Source: a virus
Reading direction: 5' to 3' (one strand)
Virus record (IMG/VR): IMGVR_UViG_3300044533_001042
Span: 43,781-107,780 of that record
Length of the DNA: 64,000 nucleotides
The translations under genes were made by a program, and so were the position numbers. This document shows positions 8,957 to 15,926 of this stretch, piece by piece. The number at the start of each line of letters is the position of its first letter. Within the stretch, counting starts at the first letter, position 1. Under the pieces are notes generated by a model. That model saw only the letters and a list, made by a program, of their open reading frames with translations, was not told the origin of the DNA and made no database searches.

Positions 8957-9151
8957 ATGTCATCAGTAAAATCTAAAGAAGAAGTTGTCATCACCACTCC
9001 AGATCGCAATCACGGGTATTGTGATGAATGTGGTGGAGTAGAGCGTTACGATTCGTTTTACCATTTCTCCAGCGCAACAAACAAGCATGTACATGTGTGC
9101 GTGCATTGTGTGCTGAAGGACAAGTTTCAGTCTAAATTGGTAGACATGTAA
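8957..9151 (+). CDS. Small zinc-finger-like protein, 64 aa
   Basis: From ATG 8957 after the recurrent leader GGAGTATTACCATG. Two Cys pairs (YCDECGG and CVHC) with His residues nearby (HVHVCVHC) look like a treble-clef or ribbon zinc site. Could bind nucleic acid or a host regulator; role unknown. Confidence 0.65.
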   Translation: MSSVKSKEEVVITTPDRNHGYCDECGGVERYDSFYHFSSATNKHVHVCVHCVLKDKFQSKLVDM

Positions 9152-9152
9152 A

Positions 9153-9182
9153 CGCGCAAAAGGGGATATCTTATATGAAAGA
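9153..9182 (+). promoter_or_regulatory. Phage RNA polymerase-type promoter 3
   Basis: CGCGCAAAAGGG then ATATCTTATATGAAAG. The transcript would begin with a GAAAGAGATA.../TATCCCTTC hairpin and then the GACC-AATTCC-GGTC hairpin. Confidence 0.7.
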
Positions 9183-9202
9183 GATAAAGATATCCCTTCA
9201 AC

Positions 9203-9216
9203 GACCAATTCCGGTC
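9203..9216 (+). promoter_or_regulatory. AATTCC-loop hairpin
   Basis: Stem GACC/GGTC with loop AATTCC, in the leader of the next gene. Related copies lie at 11069-11083 and 11416-11429. Confidence 0.6.
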
Positions 9217-9242
9217 ACAATTAAATTATTCGGAGTATTACC

Positions 9243-9509
9243 ATGAAAGCATTAACACAAGAAGTAACAGCAGCAGCAGCAGGAACAGTAGCAGGAACAG
9301 CAGTGGCAACACAAATGGCGCCAGTAGTTTTGAGCGTTGGTCTTGCAGCGGTAGAATCACAAATCGCAGTAACAGCACTTGGTATGGAAGTTGTATTACC
9401 ATTTGTAGCACGTTCAGCAGCTGCGGCAGTTGTAACAGTTAACCCAATCATTCTCGGTGCAGCTGTCGGTTTGACAGTTTACAGCTTGGTGAAATGGTTC
9501 AACAGATAA
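9243..9509 (+). CDS. Hydrophobic Ala-rich membrane protein, 88 aa (paralogue of 12469)
   Basis: Two long hydrophobic stretches (about 6-38 and 44-84). The C-terminal 45 residues are almost identical to the gene at 12469 (LGMEVVLPFVARSAAAAVVTVNP...). Likely inner-membrane protein; could modify the host envelope early in infection. No family recognised. Confidence 0.7.
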   Translation: MKALTQEVTAAAAGTVAGTAVATQMAPVVLSVGLAAVESQIAVTALGMEVVLPFVARSAAAAVVTVNPIILGAAVGLTVYSLVKWFNR

Positions 9510-9510
9510 T

Positions 9511-9581
9511 GCGGTAACGGATATCCCGTTTCATCAGACCGCAGTCCATTCAGGTAGAGAAACAATTCCGTTTCTCTACTT
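9511..9581 (+). promoter_or_regulatory. Double hairpin: ATATC-loop then AATTCC-loop
   Basis: First element 9511-9542: outer GCGGT/ACCGC enclosing ACGG-ATATC-CCGT. Second element 9552-9581: 12-pair stem ending GAGAAAC-AATTCC-GTTTCTC. The same arrangement recurs at 10640-10700, 11889-11947 and 12377-12444. Could be an RNA processing or termination signal. Confidence 0.6.
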
Positions 9582-9624
9582 TACACATTTTATTATTATT
9601 ATTATTATTATTCGGAGTATTACC

Positions 9625-9915
9625 ATGTTACCATTAGCAATCTTAGGCACAGCAGTTGCAGTTTCATTAGCAATCAAAGCAGTAAAAAGCGTATTAGAAG
9701 TTAAAACAGCAGCAGCAGAATTAGTTGAAGTAACAGCTGATGCAGTAGTATCTTCAGTAATCGTTGGTATGGTTTCTGAAGCTTTCTTTGGAGCAGCATT
9801 CTTACCAACTGCAATTCTTTCTTTCAAAATCTTCATGGCAATGTACCTTGTGGGGTGGGTGCTAATGTGCGGATTTATTCTCTTTGTTCTTTCAGCATCA
9901 TCATCACGTATTTAA
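9625..9915 (+). CDS. Small membrane protein, 96 aa (paralogue of 10725)
   Basis: Hydrophobic N- and C-terminal segments around an amphipathic middle (MLPLAILGTAVAVSLAIKAV...). The first 121 nucleotides are identical to 10725-10845, pointing to recent duplication or gene conversion. Function unknown. Confidence 0.7.
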   Translation: MLPLAILGTAVAVSLAIKAVKSVLEVKTAAAELVEVTADAVVSSVIVGMVSEAFFGAAFLPTAILSFKIFMAMYLVGWVLMCGFILFVLSASSSRI

Positions 9916-9938
9916 TTCAATTTACCAGGAGCATTACA

Positions 9939-10136
9939 ATGAACACTACAGTAGACATGTTACAAACATTAAGAGCAAACACCGGTCTTGACTTCAGCAT
10001 TGAATTGTTTGAAACGGCGGATGCGCTCGACAAAGAGCACGAAGCATTCCAAGCTGAATATGCAGCGAAAGCAGCTGCACGTGAAGCACAAATGGCAGCA
10101 ATGCGTGCAAGAATGGCAGCCAGGGCTGCCAACTAA
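9939..10136 (+). CDS. Coiled-coil Ala/Arg-rich protein, 65 aa
   Basis: ATG 9939 after CCAGGAGC; the longer frame upstream runs into the previous gene. The C-terminal half is a probable alpha-helix of Ala, Arg, Met and Gln (AKAAAREAQMAAMRARMAARAAN). Function unknown. Confidence 0.65.
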   Translation: MNTTVDMLQTLRANTGLDFSIELFETADALDKEHEAFQAEYAAKAAAREAQMAAMRARMAARAAN

Positions 10137-10162
10137 TCAATTAAACATTTTGGAGAATTACG

Positions 10163-10633
10163 ATGGACTTGGGCAATTTAGTATTTCAAGCAGAGATACA
10201 CGGTGTAGAAGTATGGATCAATCACGAAGCCAACCATGAGTTGGATGTGGTTGCTGGTGGTGGTGCTGCAATACGGGCAATGTTACCAGAAGTAGGCAAC
10301 GCGTCTGTAGTTACAGAAAGAGCTGTGGCAGTACTTGGTATTTCACTTGTAACAACTGCACCAACCGATGAAGTTAACTTTGTTGTGTTGCATGAAATTG
10401 GGCATATCTTGAGCGGACACATCGCTGAAGGGTATCGTCTGATTTCAGAACGAGATGAACCAGCTGCTGACGCGGTTGCGATGTCTTTAGGTGCGTCTCC
10501 AGAAGCTGGTATTGATTTCTTGAAGAAAGCGTATCAAACGTTTAAGACTACGGAAAAAAGTCTACTTCGTCGTATGTGGGTCTGGTGCATGACCGAGATA
10601 CGCGTTCACAAGCTTGCAAAATTAATCAACTAA
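10163..10633 (+). CDS. Putative small zinc metalloprotease (HEIGH motif)
   Basis: 156 residues. HEIGH at residues 77-81 matches the HExxH zinc site of zincins, and a downstream ERDEPAADAVA (residues 96-106) supplies the third ligand glutamate and the usual E-x-x-AD helix. Length is at the lower end for such minimal proteases. No signal peptide, so probably cytoplasmic. Placed among early-type genes, it may cleave a host protein; substrate unknown. Confidence 0.7.
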   Translation: MDLGNLVFQAEIHGVEVWINHEANHELDVVAGGGAAIRAMLPEVGNASVVTERAVAVLGISLVTTAPTDEVNFVVLHEIGHILSGHIAEGYRLISERDEPAADAVAMSLGASPEAGIDFLKKAYQTFKTTEKSLLRRMWVWCMTEIRVHKLAKLIN

Positions 10634-10639
10634 CCAGCA

Positions 10640-10700
10640 GCAGATATCCTGCGCCACAATCTGGTCATTCAGGTAGAGAGACAATTCCGTCTCTCTACTT
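10640..10700 (+). promoter_or_regulatory. Double hairpin: ATATC-loop then AATTCC-loop
   Basis: GCAG-ATATC-CTGC at 10640-10652; then a 12-pair stem GTAGAGAGAC-AATTCC-GTCTCTCTAC at 10671-10700. Compared with 9552-9581 one stem pair changes A-T to G-C on both sides. Confidence 0.6.
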
Positions 10701-10724
10701 TAAACACAATTCAGGAGTATTATC

Positions 10725-11012
10725 ATGTTACCATTAGCAATCTTAGGCACAGCAGTTGCAGTTTCATTAGCAATCAAAGCAGTAAAAAGCGTATTAGAAG
10801 TTAAAACAGCAGCAGCAGAATTAGTTGAAGTAACAGCTGATGCAGCAGTGTCTGCTTCAATTATTGGCGTTATTGCAGAAGCGTACTGCGGAGCAGCATT
10901 CCTTCCAGTCGCGATTCTTTCTTTCAAAGTGTTGATGGCAATCTATCTCGTTGGGTGGATGTTGATGTGTGGGTTGATCATCGCTATTTTCTCTTCAGTG
11001 TCACGAGTGTAA
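10725..11012 (+). CDS. Small membrane protein, 95 aa (paralogue of 9625)
   Basis: N-terminal 40 codons identical in DNA to the gene at 9625, diverging afterwards while keeping hydrophobicity (VLMAIYLVGWMLMCGLIIAIF). Function unknown. Confidence 0.7.
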   Translation: MLPLAILGTAVAVSLAIKAVKSVLEVKTAAAELVEVTADAAVSASIIGVIAEAYCGAAFLPVAILSFKVLMAIYLVGWMLMCGLIIAIFSSVSRV

Positions 11013-11022
11013 GCAGCAAATA

Positions 11023-11049
11023 CGCGGAAAGCAGTATCTTATATGAAAG
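11023..11049 (+). promoter_or_regulatory. Phage RNA polymerase-type promoter 4
   Basis: CGCGGAAAGCA then GTATCTTATATGAAAG, matching promoters 2 and 3. Confidence 0.7.
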
Positions 11050-11083
11050 AGATAAAGGTATCCTTTCATGACCAATTCGGTCA
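11045..11083 (+). promoter_or_regulatory. Two 5' hairpins downstream of promoter 4
   Basis: 11045-11067 folds GAAAG/CTTTC and GATA/TATC around an AAGG loop with one bulged A; 11069-11083 is TGACC-AATTC-GGTCA. They would form the very 5' end of the transcript. Confidence 0.55.
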
Positions 11084-11108
11084 CAATTATTTTATTCGGA
11101 GATTCAAA

Positions 11109-11384
11109 ATGAGCACATTAGTATTGGCAAAAGAAGTAGTAGCAGCAGCGTTGAAATTAGGTATGGTCTTTAACGAAGTGGCTTATGACCGCTTCAACTA
11201 CGATGACAGTCGCCGTGATGAAATGGGTCGTATCAGTGTCGGCATCACAGAAGTGCAATTAAGCGTCCTCAGCTATGACGCTGACCGCGCTGCGTATTTG
11301 GCAGAGCAGTTCGGTGGAATGGAGTTGACAGGTGATGCTGATATTGGGTACTCTGTCGTCAAATTCTTTAAAGCTGCTGCGTAA
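11109..11384 (+). CDS. Hypothetical protein, 91 aa (shares a domain with 11461)
   Basis: ATG 11109 after CGGAGATTC. Residues 40-88 (GRISVGITEVQLSVL...LTGDADIGYSVVKF) align with the C-terminal part of the next gene (RIRVSEVNLQLL...VTGSMRGYVVS), so the two share a small domain of unknown function. Confidence 0.65.
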   Translation: MSTLVLAKEVVAAALKLGMVFNEVAYDRFNYDDSRRDEMGRISVGITEVQLSVLSYDADRAAYLAEQFGGMELTGDADIGYSVVKFFKAAA

Positions 11385-11415
11385 GCGGCACCTGCATCAT
11401 AAGATGTTCCTTCAA

Positions 11416-11429
11416 GACCAATTCCGGTC
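11416..11429 (+). promoter_or_regulatory. AATTCC-loop hairpin
   Basis: Stem GACC/GGTC with loop AATTCC in the leader of gene 11461, same as 9203-9216. Confidence 0.55.
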
Positions 11430-11460
11430 ACAATTATTTTATCTTATTTGGAGTATTACC

Positions 11461-11895
11461 ATGAACTTATTGAACACAACAGCAGCAACTACAGCAAACA
11501 ACGTTCGTATCCGTTTCGAAGACAATGGCACCCGTATTGAAATGCGTGGTGAGTTTGCAGCCATCCGCGAAGTAATCGCAAACAACCCAGGAGTATGCAT
11601 CGACATGGACATGTATCAAGAAGGTCTCGACGAAGTAGTCGGAGGTATCTTCAATCGTGATGCGCAACGCATCATCCTTAAGTTGATCTCAATGGGTGTT
11701 GAGCTTGAAAGAGACGGCTACAACACTTTCCGTGAAACAGGTCTAATGAACAACGGATTTGTTCGCATTCGTGTATCAGAAGTAAATCTTCAGTTGCTAG
11801 CTGGAGAATCAATGGCTCGCCAAACAGCTGTAGCGGATGCAATCGGTGCATCAGTTACAGGCTCAATGCGCGGTTATGTAGTATCAATGCGGTAA
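11461..11895 (+). CDS. Hypothetical protein, 144 aa
   Basis: ATG 11461 after the GGAGTATTACC leader; the longer upstream frame overlaps the preceding gene and leader. C-terminal domain shared with gene 11109. Its stop codon lies inside the following ATATC-loop hairpin, so the hairpin and translation end are linked. Confidence 0.68.
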   Translation: MNLLNTTAATTANNVRIRFEDNGTRIEMRGEFAAIREVIANNPGVCIDMDMYQEGLDEVVGGIFNRDAQRIILKLISMGVELERDGYNTFRETGLMNNGFVRIRVSEVNLQLLAGESMARQTAVADAIGASVTGSMRGYVVSMR

Positions 11896-11947
11896 CGGAT
11901 ATCCCGTTTCATCAGACCGCTGCAGAGAGACAATTCCGTCTCTCTGC
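11889..11947 (+). promoter_or_regulatory. Double hairpin: ATATC-loop then AATTCC-loop
   Basis: GCGGT/ACCGC enclosing ACGG-ATATC-CCGT (11889-11920), then GCAGAGAGAC-AATTCC-GTCTCTCTGC (11922-11947). The lower stem of the second hairpin differs from its relatives with pairing kept. Confidence 0.6.
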
Positions 11948-11971
11948 CTTATCCCCTTTAGGAGTATTATC

Positions 11972-12124
11972 ATGAACACAGAATTACCATTAGTAGAAGA
12001 CACTAGAAGTCTTGAAGAACGTTTAAATGCCACAATCGAGATGGCATTGAAACAAATCGCGCAAGAGCGCAAATCAGCTCGTGAAGAAGACAACTTCTTC
12101 AGAACACTTTTATCATCAAACTAG
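11972..12124 (+). CDS. Small helical protein, 50 aa
   Basis: Charged amphipathic helix (SLEERLNATIEMALKQIAQERKSAREED). Preceded by TAGGAGTATTATC. Function unknown. Confidence 0.6.
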   Translation: MNTELPLVEDTRSLEERLNATIEMALKQIAQERKSAREEDNFFRTLLSSN

Positions 12125-12134
12125 GAGAGCCGCA

Positions 12135-12371
12135 ATGAGCACAATTAAATTATTTGGTACCACTTTCGACGTAACATACACTACGAAAGCCGGAGCAGTA
12201 GTGTTCGAAAATGAGGCAGTAAGAGGACACGTGTACAATGGCATTGCGTACCTTGCCGGAGGCTGTGAAGCCCTCGGTCGCATCGTTGAAGGCAGAGAAG
12301 ACTCTGTCTACATCGTTGGCGTGGAAGAAAGAGAATTGGGCGGCTACGCTCAACTGTACATCAACGTATAA
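12135..12371 (+). CDS. Hypothetical protein, 78 aa
   Basis: ATG 12135 after AGGAGAGCC, ten bases past the previous stop. Beta-rich pattern (MSTIKLFGTTFDVTYTTKAG...YAQLYINV). No family recognised. Confidence 0.62.
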   Translation: MSTIKLFGTTFDVTYTTKAGAVVFENEAVRGHVYNGIAYLAGGCEALGRIVEGREDSVYIVGVEERELGGYAQLYINV

Positions 12372-12376
12372 CTGAG

Positions 12377-12444
12377 GCAGCGGATATCCCGTTTTACCAG
12401 ACCACAGTCTATTCAGGTAGAGAGACAATTCCGTCTCTCTACTT
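12377..12444 (+). promoter_or_regulatory. Double hairpin: ATATC-loop then AATTCC-loop
   Basis: GCGG-ATATC-CCGT near 12380-12392, then GTAGAGAGAC-AATTCC-GTCTCTCTAC at 12415-12444. Fourth copy of the arrangement. Confidence 0.58.
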
Positions 12445-12468
12445 TAAACACAATTTAGGAGTATTATC

Positions 12469-12735
12469 ATGAAAGTAGTAACACAAGACACAGCAGCAGT
12501 AGCATTCGGAGCAGCAGCAGGAACAGCAGTGGCAACACAAATGGCGCCAATGGTCGTCAGCGTAGGTTTGGCTGCAGTAGAAACCCAAGTGGCAGTGACA
12601 GCACTTGGTATGGAAGTTGTATTACCATTCGTGGCCCGTTCAGCAGCAGCAGCAGTTGTAACGGTTAATCCAATTATCTTAGGCGCCGCTGTAGGCTTGA
12701 CAGTTTACAGCTTGGTGAAATGGTTCAACAAATGA
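12469..12735 (+). CDS. Hydrophobic Ala-rich membrane protein, 88 aa (paralogue of 9243)
   Basis: Almost the same protein as gene 9243, with most changes in the N-terminal third. ATGA overlap with the next gene. Confidence 0.7.
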   Translation: MKVVTQDTAAVAFGAAAGTAVATQMAPMVVSVGLAAVETQVAVTALGMEVVLPFVARSAAAAVVTVNPIILGAAVGLTVYSLVKWFNK

Positions 12736-12839
12736 AACTAATTCATGTGATGTTATTAATCGCGTTTATCGCAGCTTTGGCACCTGTGAAATTTGCGTAC
12801 TTTATCGCAGTCCTTTATGCAATCATGACGGGAGGTTAA
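12732..12839 (+). CDS. Tiny hydrophobic peptide, 35 aa
   Basis: MKLIHVMLLIAFIAALAPVK then FAYFIAVLYAIMTGG: one or two membrane segments. Starts in an ATGA overlap and ends two bases before the next ATG, so it sits in a translationally coupled run. Function unknown. Confidence 0.55.
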   Translation: MKLIHVMLLIAFIAALAPVKFAYFIAVLYAIMTGG

Positions 12840-12840
12840 T

Positions 12841-13185
12841 ATGCCAGCTTTATTATTGGTAGGTGGTTTGTTCGTTCTAGTTGTCGGTCTGTGCTCCCGA
12901 CAATACAACAAGACTGTAGCGGAATTAGTAGAGTCTACAGAGAAGGCTTTAGCTGCAGCAAGAATCTCTGGAACGTTGCAAGTGGACTGTTTGTCTTGGG
13001 ACCCTAAGACTAAGGAGTACTACGCAGACACTCAAAAGCTCACACTCGCTACCATTATCTTGGTTGAGAGAGATGTGGTGTTAGACGATTGCATGTATCG
13101 TGCAATATCTGTGACGCCTAGAGAGCGTCCCATCTTAGTAGTTCCTCATGTCTTCGCTCTAGTAGAGCGTTGCAAAGCTCTTTAA
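12841..13185 (+). CDS. Membrane-anchored hypothetical protein, 114 aa
   Basis: N-terminal hydrophobic anchor (ALLLVGGLFVLVVGLC) followed by a soluble domain with Cys residues. Last gene before a strong terminator. Confidence 0.65.
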   Translation: MPALLLVGGLFVLVVGLCSRQYNKTVAELVESTEKALAAARISGTLQVDCLSWDPKTKEYYADTQKLTLATIILVERDVVLDDCMYRAISVTPRERPILVVPHVFALVERCKAL

Positions 13186-13192
13186 CTGACTA

Positions 13193-13239
13193 TACAGACC
13201 ACCCTTCGGGGTGGTCTGTACTCCCCTTATTTTTTTTTT
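13193..13239 (+). terminator. Intrinsic-type terminator with TTCG loop
   Basis: Perfect 12-pair stem (CAGACCACCC/GGGTGGTCTG plus TA/TA) with TTCG loop, then CTTATTTTTTTTT. Ends the early-type block. Related poly-T terminators at 45142, 53450 and 56454. Confidence 0.85.
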
Positions 13240-13253
13240 CTTACAGGAAGCTT

Positions 13254-13616
13254 ATGACAGATTTCGGCTGTATAGTACTGGCGTTATTGATGGAAAGCCA
13301 GAATCAAGGTCTTAACACTAACTTAGGAGTAGCGAATGTAATATTAGACAGAGGAGGAAAGCCTTGCAGCGTAGTTACAGCGCCTGGGCAGTTCTCTTGG
13401 TACCCGCGTCATCGTTTAAGGCCGTTCAAGGCTAAGAATCCTGCTGAAGCAAAAGCAGTGTTGCTAGCTAAGAGGGCGGCCAGGGCGGCGCTACACGGGG
13501 CCAGAGCGAAGGGCATGAAAGGCAAGAAGTTCAAATTCTTCAATACGAGGAAGAAAGGGAAGCGCTTCAAGACTAAGAACTTGATGGTCGCTTCAGGTGA
13601 TTTAGTTTTCTATTAG
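13254..13616 (+). CDS. SleB-like cell wall hydrolase (probable endolysin)
   Basis: 121 residues from ATG 13254, after CAGGAAGC; longer in-frame starts would cross the terminator. The N-terminal half (LALLMESQNQGLNTNLGVANVILDR...VVTAPGQFSWYPR) matches the cell-wall hydrolase SleB pattern, with the Glu of MES as likely catalytic residue and the QFSW motif. The C-terminal tail is very basic (KGMKGKKFKFFNTRKKGKRFKTKN), which could help outer-membrane or wall binding. Known family members cut peptidoglycan glycan strands. Confidence 0.72.
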   Translation: MTDFGCIVLALLMESQNQGLNTNLGVANVILDRGGKPCSVVTAPGQFSWYPRHRLRPFKAKNPAEAKAVLLAKRAARAALHGARAKGMKGKKFKFFNTRKKGKRFKTKNLMVASGDLVFY

Positions 13617-13621
13617 GGGGG

Positions 13622-13828
13622 GTGAATGTGGTAGATAATGTGTTGGCGCGTAGAGTCGCCGAAAGAGTAATGGCAGAAGAAACGGTCTCCTTTGTGGAGT
13701 ATGTGTCAGAGACTATCCCAGAGTTTGACTTGGATAAGACAGAAATCTTGAGAGAAGTCTTAAGAGACGCCACCTACGATCATCACTGGAAGGATGCGTA
13801 TTTACTGAAGGAGTCGTTAGATGACTGA
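13622..13828 (+). CDS. Hypothetical protein, 68 aa
   Basis: GTG start (13622 or 13628) behind a run of Gs that serves as ribosome-binding site; the ATG at 13626 is out of frame and stops at once. Acidic helical protein. Overlaps the next gene by eight bases. Confidence 0.55.
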   Translation: MNVVDNVLARRVAERVMAEETVSFVEYVSETIPEFDLDKTEILREVLRDATYDHHWKDAYLLKESLDD

Positions 13829-13979
13829 GACGCTTCTGGTTATCTCTATTCTAGTGAATGTGATTGTTATCCGCAATTACACAAAGCTCGATTTCAAGTA
13901 CAGAGAGCTTATCGGTGCCTTCCAGTTGTATGAGAAGGAAATCATGACGTACCCTCCTAGCAAGAGAATGGTCCAATGA
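13821..13979 (+). CDS. Small single-pass membrane protein, 52 aa
   Basis: N-terminal membrane segment (TLLVISILVNVIVI) then a charged tail. Follows AAGGAG. Located after the lysin, so a spanin-like role is possible but unsupported by motif. Confidence 0.55.
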   Translation: MTETLLVISILVNVIVIRNYTKLDFKYRELIGAFQLYEKEIMTYPPSKRMVQ

Positions 13980-14194
13980 TAGTTGATGAAACGTATGTGA
14001 TGGGGCGTCTAGGAATAGACAGCATACAGATGAAGTGTGCAAGGTATTCTGGTCGGATACCTGACCGCGCTGAGTGGGAACTAGATGATATCGAAGTATA
14101 TCTGAAAGCGTGGGAGCGTTCGCTTCGTGCTAAGAAGAAAGACATAGACAGGGATGCGAATCATTCCTGCGTGTCGAGGGTAGTGCCCAGTTAA
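13976..14194 (+). CDS. Hypothetical protein, 72 aa
   Basis: Starts in an ATGA overlap. Charged soluble protein (RIPDRAEWELDDIEVYLKAWERSLRAKKKDIDRD). No family recognised. Confidence 0.6.
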   Translation: MIVDETYVMGRLGIDSIQMKCARYSGRIPDRAEWELDDIEVYLKAWERSLRAKKKDIDRDANHSCVSRVVPS

Positions 14195-14282
14195 GCTGTT
14201 AGGGACTTTAGTGTATTTCCTTTATCTTTTTAAATTCAACTCAAATTAGCTGTTCGTATCTGCGATCACAGTGAGGACCATT

Positions 14283-14393
14283 ATGTTAATTGCTGTTATT
14301 GCAGGTGCTGTTTTATTGGGGCCTAGTGTCCCTGCAATCGTTGTATCAAGCGTTATTTATCTTGTAGCGAAAGGAGTCCACGATGCTGGTTAG
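14283..14393 (+). CDS. Tiny membrane peptide, 36 aa
   Basis: MLIAVIAGAVLLGPSVPAIV then VSSVIYLVAKGVHDAG, nearly all hydrophobic. Preceded by GTGAGGACC. Overlaps the next small gene. Confidence 0.5.
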   Translation: MLIAVIAGAVLLGPSVPAIVVSSVIYLVAKGVHDAG

Positions 14394-14478
14394 ATTCCTC
14401 GTAATTTACTTAGTGTCGGCAGTAGTCTGTCAATTATCTGGCAAGCCACGCAAGCCACCTGCGCACAAGAAAAGGTAA
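14383..14478 (+). CDS. Tiny membrane peptide, 31 aa
   Basis: AAGGAG upstream. Hydrophobic start (MLVRFLVIYLVSAVVC) then a basic Pro/Lys tail (GKPRKPPAHKKR). Ends just before the pseudoknot in the RNA polymerase leader. Confidence 0.5.
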   Translation: MLVRFLVIYLVSAVVCQLSGKPRKPPAHKKR

Positions 14479-14491
14479 CATTACATTTCCG

Positions 14492-14518
14492 ATATCCTAA
14501 GCATGATGTAAAACTGCT
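14492..14518 (+). ncRNA. H-type pseudoknot element, copy 1
   Basis: Helix 1 ATATC/GATGT (one G-U pair); helix 2 AGCA/TGCT; linkers CTA, T and AAAAC. It ends 14 bases before the RNA polymerase ATG, immediately upstream of TTGGAG. Same architecture as six other copies. Confidence 0.65.
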
Positions 14519-14531
14519 AATTGGAGACAAT

Positions 14532-15926
14532 ATGCTTAGTGAACTTTGTCCTACTGTTACGGAGGTGTTGTTTCTGTACACAAGGGCTAAATATAATGAG
14601 CCAATAGTGTTGTCAGAGGTGCTGACAGCGCTCGGCTCGAAACTCTCCAGAGATCCCAGTTCCAGAGTAAGAGCACAAGCAGCAGCAGATCTTGTCTACG
14701 ACCTTGAAGCTGCCAGGATTCTCAAGATACAGGTAGAACGTATAGGGAAGAAGAGTGCCTACACAGTGGCTGTTCTGAATGATGAGGCTATTGTGGAGGC
14801 TTGGCGGAAGTGTTCCAAACAGAGTACTACAGTCTACCCTTCACTTATTCCTTACTCTCCTTGGACTTCTAGGACACACGATCAGCTGACTTACCCACTT
14901 ATCAAGACGCGAGCAGTATTACCGGCTGTTCCTGCAATGGTATTGGACGCTGTTAACCGTGCCCAAGCAGTAGGATGGAAAGTAAACGAGAGAGTGCTGG
15001 CAATTGCTATATGGGCGCATAAGTACCGTGAGGAAGCCTTCTCAGATATTTGGAAACAAGTCTCAAAGGAGGCAAGAATCACCAAAGGTAGAGAAGTCAA
15101 CACAGTCCTGACAATGGCGCAAGATCTGGCAGGTGCTATCTTCTACCATGGTTACTACACAGACTTCAGAGGACGTATCTATGTCGCATCTGCTTACCTC
15201 CATGAACAAGGCGCTGATGTTGCCAAAGGCCTTCTACTACGAGCTGATGCAAAACCGCTAGGAGCTATTGGCTTTAAATGGCTGAAGATATCAATTGCCA
15301 GTAACTGGGCGGGCACTTCTGCCAGAGAAGACAAAGCAAAGACTGACAAGATCCCTTTGGAGGAAAGAGTGCAGTGGGTAGATGATAATCATGAGCTAAT
15401 CATGGCGTATGCTACATCACCCAAGCTCTTTAAAGGGTGGATGGGCGCTGACAAGTGCTGGCAGTTCTTAGCAGCCTGTATGGAGTATGAAGCAGCATGG
15501 CGAAGTGGCAATCCAGAGACTTTTGTGAGCCATCTTGAGTGCTTCATAGACGGAAGCACCAATGGAAGTCAACATCTAGCTATGCTGACGAGAGATGAAA
15601 CATCTGCGCCCTATGTGAATCTTGTCAAATCAGTACTTCCTGGTGACTTGTATGCGTATGTTGCAAATTCTCTCTGGAACTTTATCGCGCTGACAATCGC
15701 AGAATTAGACCCTAAATTAGTGGCGGCTGCTGATAATTACGTCACAGTCGTTACAGAAATGAAGGCTGAAGTGCGAGCTGCAGAGCGTGGGAGTGATCTC
15801 AGAGTTGTCTTAGGGGAACGACTAAAGAACTACAGAGAGGCAAATCATTTCCTAGAAGATTCTGCTTGTTTCATATTCTGGAATCGTATCAAGGACAAGA
15901 AAGAACGTAGAAAGATAGTCAAGCGT
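14532..15926 (+). CDS. T7-type single-subunit RNA polymerase, exon 1
   Basis: Encodes residues 1-465 of a predicted 685-residue polymerase. It contains the DFRGRIYVASAY region and the catalytic Asp in FIDGSTNGSQH (D340, equivalent to T7 D537). The exon ends at Lys464-Arg465. Joined to exon 2 this gives KRGVMTIPYG, restoring the eight-residue spacing between the catalytic Lys and Tyr (T7 K631 and Y639). The protein lacks about 200 residues of the T7 N-terminal domain. Without splicing, translation reads into the intron and stops near 16073. Likely transcribes the phage from the GTATCTTATATGAAAG promoters. Confidence 0.93.

Noticed and set aside
13170-13253. Extension of the SleB-like gene across the terminator
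   Set aside because: The in-frame codons translate the terminator stem and T tract; ATG 13254 has its own ribosome-binding site.
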